Assembly: GCF_021083185.1 (NCBI RefSeq)
Contig: NZ_JAIGQB010000007.1
Location: 1 to 64,000 of the forward strand
Source: Nocardioides furvisabuli
GTDB taxonomy: Bacteria; Actinomycetota; Actinomycetes; Propionibacteriales; Nocardioidaceae
Reading direction: 5' to 3'
DNA length: 64,000 bases
Below, in pieces: positions 61,475-64,000 of this stretch (positions are counted from its first letter, which is position 1; each line of letters starts with the position of its first letter). The position numbers were made by a program, and so were the translations under genes. Under the pieces are notes generated by a model, which saw nothing but the letters and a program-made list of their open reading frames with translations, searched no databases and had not been told where the DNA came from.

Positions 61475-61715
61475 TCAGCCGGACTCCTCGCGCCTCCTGA
61501 GCTCCCTGCGTTCCTTCTTCTCGAGGCGGAGATTCTCCTGCTCGACGATGTCGTCCCTGTTCCAGAGCACGCAGGCGACGTTGAGCTCGGTGCCGAGCAT
61601 CACGAAGAGCGGCCTCGGTGCGCTCGTCGTACTCGACGCGGGTGAGGCGCCCTTCGGCGAAGGCGTCGGCGAGGACGCTCTCGATCGCGGCACGGTCGCG
61701 GTCGGAGGCCCGCAT
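61475..61715 (-). pseudogene. Degraded DUF1707-domain gene with apparent frameshift
   Basis: From the ATG at 61715, one frame reads the DUF1707 N-terminal domain (MRASDRDRAAIESVLADAFA, then EGRLTRVEYDERTEAALRDA). It then loses family resemblance, becoming an Arg/Gln-rich sequence. At the same point the next frame takes up a plausible hydrophobic and charged C-terminus (LFVMLGTELNVACVLWNRDD, then a Lys/Arg/Glu-rich end) and stops at 61475. A small deletion near 61605 that joins unrelated pieces, or a frameshift, would explain this. The second part could also be an independent 42-codon ORF. Confidence 0.45.
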
Positions 61716-61844
61716 CGCCGCGTTCTCGGGGCGGCGCGGGTCGTGGTCGAACTGGCTCCACACCTCGACGCCTGGCACCGTCCCAGAACAGGCACGGCCC
61801 ACCCGACGGGAGGTGGGCGGCGTGCGCTCCCTGGGCACGGTGGC

Positions 61845-61850
61845 TAGGTT
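61845..61850 (+). promoter_or_regulatory. -10 box (TAGGTT) of the hemerythrin gene, leaderless
   Basis: TAGGTT, six bases, then the ATG at 61857. Confidence 0.65.
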
Positions 61851-61856
61851 CGGCCC

Positions 61857-62411
61857 ATGAGCACCTCCATCGACCTCGGTCGCCCGATCTCCGGCGACGT
61901 CATCGACCTCATCCTCGAGGACCACCGGCGCTTCGAGGCGTTGTTGCGCGACCTGCGCGACAGCACGGCCGACCGCGACGCCGTACGACAGGCGTTGGCC
62001 GCGTTGCACGTCGCGCACGCGGAGGCGGAGGAGAAGCACGTCTATCCCACGCTGCGCCGCAAGGACGCGATCACCGAGCACGAGGCCGAGCACGGCGAGG
62101 AGGAGCACGCCGAGGGCCACGAGGCGATGCTCAAGGTGCTGGAGCTCAAGGGCACCGACACCCAGGCCTTCGACGACGCCGTCGAGGAGCTGGCGACCGC
62201 CCTGAACCACCACCTGACGGAGGAGGAGCTGACGATCCTCAACCCCGCCAGGGACGAGGTGGGTGAGCAGGTGCGCGCCGAGCTCGGCACCGCCTTCGCC
62301 ACCGAGCGCAACAAGCAGCTCGACGCCGACTGCGGTGCCATCGACAACGTCCGCCGGATCGTGAAGGCTGCCGAGCGTGAGGGCCTTCTCGACGAGGACT
62401 CCGACGACTGA
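61857..62411 (+). CDS. Hemerythrin HHE-domain protein
   Basis: A 184-residue all-helical protein. The first His pair pattern is LILEDHRRFEALL; further ligands are in HVAHAEAEEKHVYPTL and the HEAEHGEEEHAEGHEAM stretch; the last is in LNHHLTEEE. This is the set needed for a di-iron centre. Such proteins bind oxygen, nitric oxide or iron, or sense them. The MmcQ/YjbR gene follows 12 bases later and probably shares the transcript. Confidence 0.88.
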   Translation: MSTSIDLGRPISGDVIDLILEDHRRFEALLRDLRDSTADRDAVRQALAALHVAHAEAEEKHVYPTLRRKDAITEHEAEHGEEEHAEGHEAMLKVLELKGTDTQAFDDAVEELATALNHHLTEEELTILNPARDEVGEQVRAELGTAFATERNKQLDADCGAIDNVRRIVKAAEREGLLDEDSDD

Positions 62412-62423
62412 GGTGGTGGCCGG

Positions 62424-62789
62424 GTGGACGTGACCCGCATGCGGGAGGTGTGCAGCGCCTTCCCCGGCGCCTGGCCCGACGACCCGTGGGGCCACGACCA
62501 CCCGGTCTTCAAGGTCGGCCCGGCCGACCGTGGCAAGATCTTCGCCTCCCTCGCCGCCGACAGCGTCGGCGTCAAGGCCGCAGCGAACCGCGAGGTGGCC
62601 GACGAGTGGCTGGTCCGATATCCCGACGACGCGAGCGTGATGGCCTACATCGGTCGCTCGGGGTGGAACGACCTCAAGCTCGACGGGGCCATTCCCGACG
62701 ACGAGCTCGTGGAGGCGGTCGAGGAGTCCTACCGGCTGGTGGTCTCCCGTCTCCCGAAGCGCGACCGCCCGGAGGGCTGGGAGCGCTGA
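62424..62789 (+). CDS. MmcQ/YjbR-family protein
   Basis: 121 residues with the CyaY-like fold pattern of the YjbR family: FPGAWPDDPWGHDHPVFKVG near the start, KIFASL, and the C-terminal LKLDGAIPDDELVEAVEESY. It is described as DNA-binding in some species; the role is unclear. GTG start at 62424. It probably forms an operon with the hemerythrin gene. Confidence 0.85.
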   Translation: MDVTRMREVCSAFPGAWPDDPWGHDHPVFKVGPADRGKIFASLAADSVGVKAAANREVADEWLVRYPDDASVMAYIGRSGWNDLKLDGAIPDDELVEAVEESYRLVVSRLPKRDRPEGWER

Positions 62790-62793
62790 GCCG

Positions 62794-63453
62794 TCACCCG
62801 CGGCGCCGCAGGATGGTCAGGCCGACCATGCGCGAGACCACCATCGCGATGTAGAACACCCCGGTCATCATCTCGACCATGACGATCGACCTGGCCTGCG
62901 AGCCCACCGCGACGATGTCCGAGAGACCGACGCTCGTCAGGACCGAGAAGGACAGGTAGAGCAGCTCGAACCAGCTCTGGTCCGAGCCGGACGGGCTGGA
63001 GAACGAGTCCGGCCACAGCACCTGGACGACGGAGTAGGCATAGGCGAAGGCCCACGCCACGACGGTGAAGGCCGCGCCGGTGGCGTAGTACTCGTCGGTG
63101 GTCACCTTGTCGTCGTGGAACAGGTAGCGCAGCATCGCGTAGGACACGTAGACGTAGAACGGCGCGTGGAGCAGCCCGGAGACGAGCACGACGGCGTCGT
63201 TGTCGGGGAAGACCGGCTCGACGAGCGTCAGCAGCATGGCCGGAGCCCCGAGGAACAGGACGACGCGGCTCGCCGCGGGCGTACGTCGCACGGCGAGGAC
63301 GGCGGCGCCCACCGCCAGCATGCCGATGCCCCCGAGGCTGGCCCGGCCCACCACCGAGTCGTCGAGGAAGGGCCACAGGAGCACCTGCAGGAGCTGTGCG
63401 CCCAGCAGCAGGGCGGACGGGTGCGTCACCAGTTGTCCGAGTGGTCGCTTCAC
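62794..63453 (-). CDS. Potassium channel-like membrane protein with altered selectivity filter
   Basis: 219 residues with six or more predicted helices. The last two helices and the loop between them match the Ion_trans_2 pore module (ELLYLSFSVLTSVGLSDIVAV, then RSIVMVEMMTGVFYIAMVVS). Where potassium channels have TVGYGD, this protein has SVGLSD. The pore may therefore conduct other ions or act as a sensor. The GTG at 63453 lies eight bases after TAGACT. Confidence 0.78.
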   Translation of the reverse strand: MKRPLGQLVTHPSALLLGAQLLQVLLWPFLDDSVVGRASLGGIGMLAVGAAVLAVRRTPAASRVVLFLGAPAMLLTLVEPVFPDNDAVVLVSGLLHAPFYVYVSYAMLRYLFHDDKVTTDEYYATGAAFTVVAWAFAYAYSVVQVLWPDSFSSPSGSDQSWFELLYLSFSVLTSVGLSDIVAVGSQARSIVMVEMMTGVFYIAMVVSRMVGLTILRRRG

Positions 63454-63461
63454 GAGGAGGG

Positions 63462-63467
63462 AGTCTA
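63462..63467 (-). promoter_or_regulatory. -10 box (TAGACT) of the channel-like gene
   Basis: Minus-strand TAGACT, eight bases, then the GTG at 63453. Confidence 0.5.
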
Positions 63468-63505
63468 GGCACGCCGATGAGCCTCGCCGCGGCGCTCCGC
63501 TGGGC

Positions 63506-63511
63506 TAGGTT
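63506..63511 (+). promoter_or_regulatory. -10 box (TAGGTT) of the last gene, leaderless
   Basis: TAGGTT, six bases, then the GTG at 63518. Confidence 0.6.
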
Positions 63512-63517
63512 CGGGTC

Positions 63518-64000
63518 GTGGCACGACGAGTGGCTGGACGATCGGATCGGTGGGTGGTCGGTGGCCTCGCCGCCGTGCTCGCCGCGCTGCTCGTCGCCAT
63601 CGCTCTGGTGACCACGTCCACGGGGGAGGTCGACGACGGGCTCTCGACGGCCCAACGCGAGGTCGCCGCAGCCGCGCGTGCCGAGGCGGTCGCGTTCCTG
63701 ACCGTCGACCACGAGGACATGGACGCCGTCGTCGACGCCGTGCTGGCCGGCGCCACGGGCGACTTCGCCGAGCAGTACGCCGCCCAGCGCGACACCCTCG
63801 TCAGCGAGGCCGTGCGCACCGACGCCACCTCGACCGGTGAGGTCGTGGCCCTCGGGGTCGGCGACCTCGACGACGACGCCGCGACCGTCCTCGTCGCGGC
63901 CAACAGCACCGTCACCAACAGCGGCACCGGACCTGAGGGGCAGGTGCGCTACTACCGTCTGCGCCTCGACCTGGTGCGCGAGGACGGACGCTGGCTGACC
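63518..64000 (+). CDS. Mce-associated-like membrane protein, cut by the right edge
   Basis: 161 codons are present with no stop before the end. One N-terminal membrane anchor (WVVGGLAAVLAALLVAIALV) precedes an extracytoplasmic domain: REVAAAARAEAVAFLTVDHE, then DAVLAGATGDFAEQYAAQRD, and the closing RYYRLRLDLVREDGRWLT. This layout is that of small Mce-associated proteins of actinobacteria. The leaderless promoter fixes the GTG start. It resembles the protein at 49772-50341 in layout but not closely in sequence. Confidence 0.72.
   Translation, partial: MARRVAGRSDRWVVGGLAAVLAALLVAIALVTTSTGEVDDGLSTAQREVAAAARAEAVAFLTVDHEDMDAVVDAVLAGATGDFAEQYAAQRDTLVSEAVRTDATSTGEVVALGVGDLDDDAATVLVAANSTVTNSGTGPEGQVRYYRLRLDLVREDGRWLT

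Noticed and set aside
61011..61715. A genuine DUF1707-VOC fusion protein
   Set aside because: The frame is open, but a GGGAGG ribosome binding site and the standard VOC N-terminus at 61394 mark an independent start, and the linker has no protein-like character.
1..64000. CRISPR arrays, rRNA genes, prophage or integrase genes
   Set aside because: No regularly spaced direct repeats, no rRNA segments and no phage structural or integrase genes were seen in reading the window.

Overview
The window is chromosomal DNA of very high G+C with strongly G/C-ending codons. Its gene content points to an actinobacterium, most likely of the Nocardioides/Nocardioidaceae type. The supporting evidence is a LexA-type SOS box on ruvCAB, an EF-P with a PGKGP loop, a LigB-like ATP-dependent DNA ligase, an Rpf-like hydrolase, DUF1206 and DUF1707 proteins, and many genes whose TANNNT -10 box lies 6-7 nt before the start codon (leaderless mRNAs). 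The genus assignment is inference.

Layout. 1-1400: the edge of a probable IS481-type element, then a solo AbiEi-like/PD-(D/E)XK gene between 16-bp inverted repeats. 1.5-7 kb: SOS-controlled ruvCAB, then yajC-apt and relA; secD and secF, normally between yajC and apt, are absent. 7.1-12.4 kb: DUF349 gene, metallo-hydrolase, hisS and aspS. 12.7-22.4 kb: an oligopeptide ABC transporter in the order permease-binding protein-permease-ATPase-ATPase, rarA, and a second close paralogue of the binding protein. 22.5-32.4 kb: a long, tightly overlapping operon of two small proteins, alaS, ruvX, mltG, aroE, a prepilin-type peptidase, aroC, aroK, aroB and aroQ. 32.5-35.6 kb: a four-gene insertion (PhzF-like, CBS protein, two NAD(P)-binding proteins) that separates aroQ from efp-nusB.

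36.8-52 kb: accessory and housekeeping genes (DUF1206, TetR, ligase, PaiB-like, aldolase, malQ, amidase), a chain of three overlapping tiny ORFs, secreted CHAP and Rpf cell-wall hydrolases, an aldo/keto reductase, a semialdehyde dehydrogenase, trmL and a tRNA-Gly. 52-64 kb: SDR, M1 aminopeptidase, tryptophan 2,3-dioxygenase divergent from an AlkA-like glycosylase, cardiolipin-synthase-like protein, uvrB, VOC protein, a degraded DUF1707 gene, hemerythrin, YjbR, a potassium-channel-like protein with an altered filter, and the start of an Mce-associated-like protein cut by the right edge.

Functional themes are DNA repair and recombination (ruvCAB, ruvX, rarA, ligase, glycosylase, uvrB), stringent response and purine salvage (relA, apt), aminoacylation (hisS, aspS, alaS), the shikimate pathway (aroE, C, K, B, Q), peptide uptake and peptidoglycan remodelling. 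The observations most worth a second look are the inverted-repeat-flanked AbiEi-like gene, the missing secDF, the three-microprotein chain at 45.1-45.35 kb, and the near-uniform leaderless promoter geometry.
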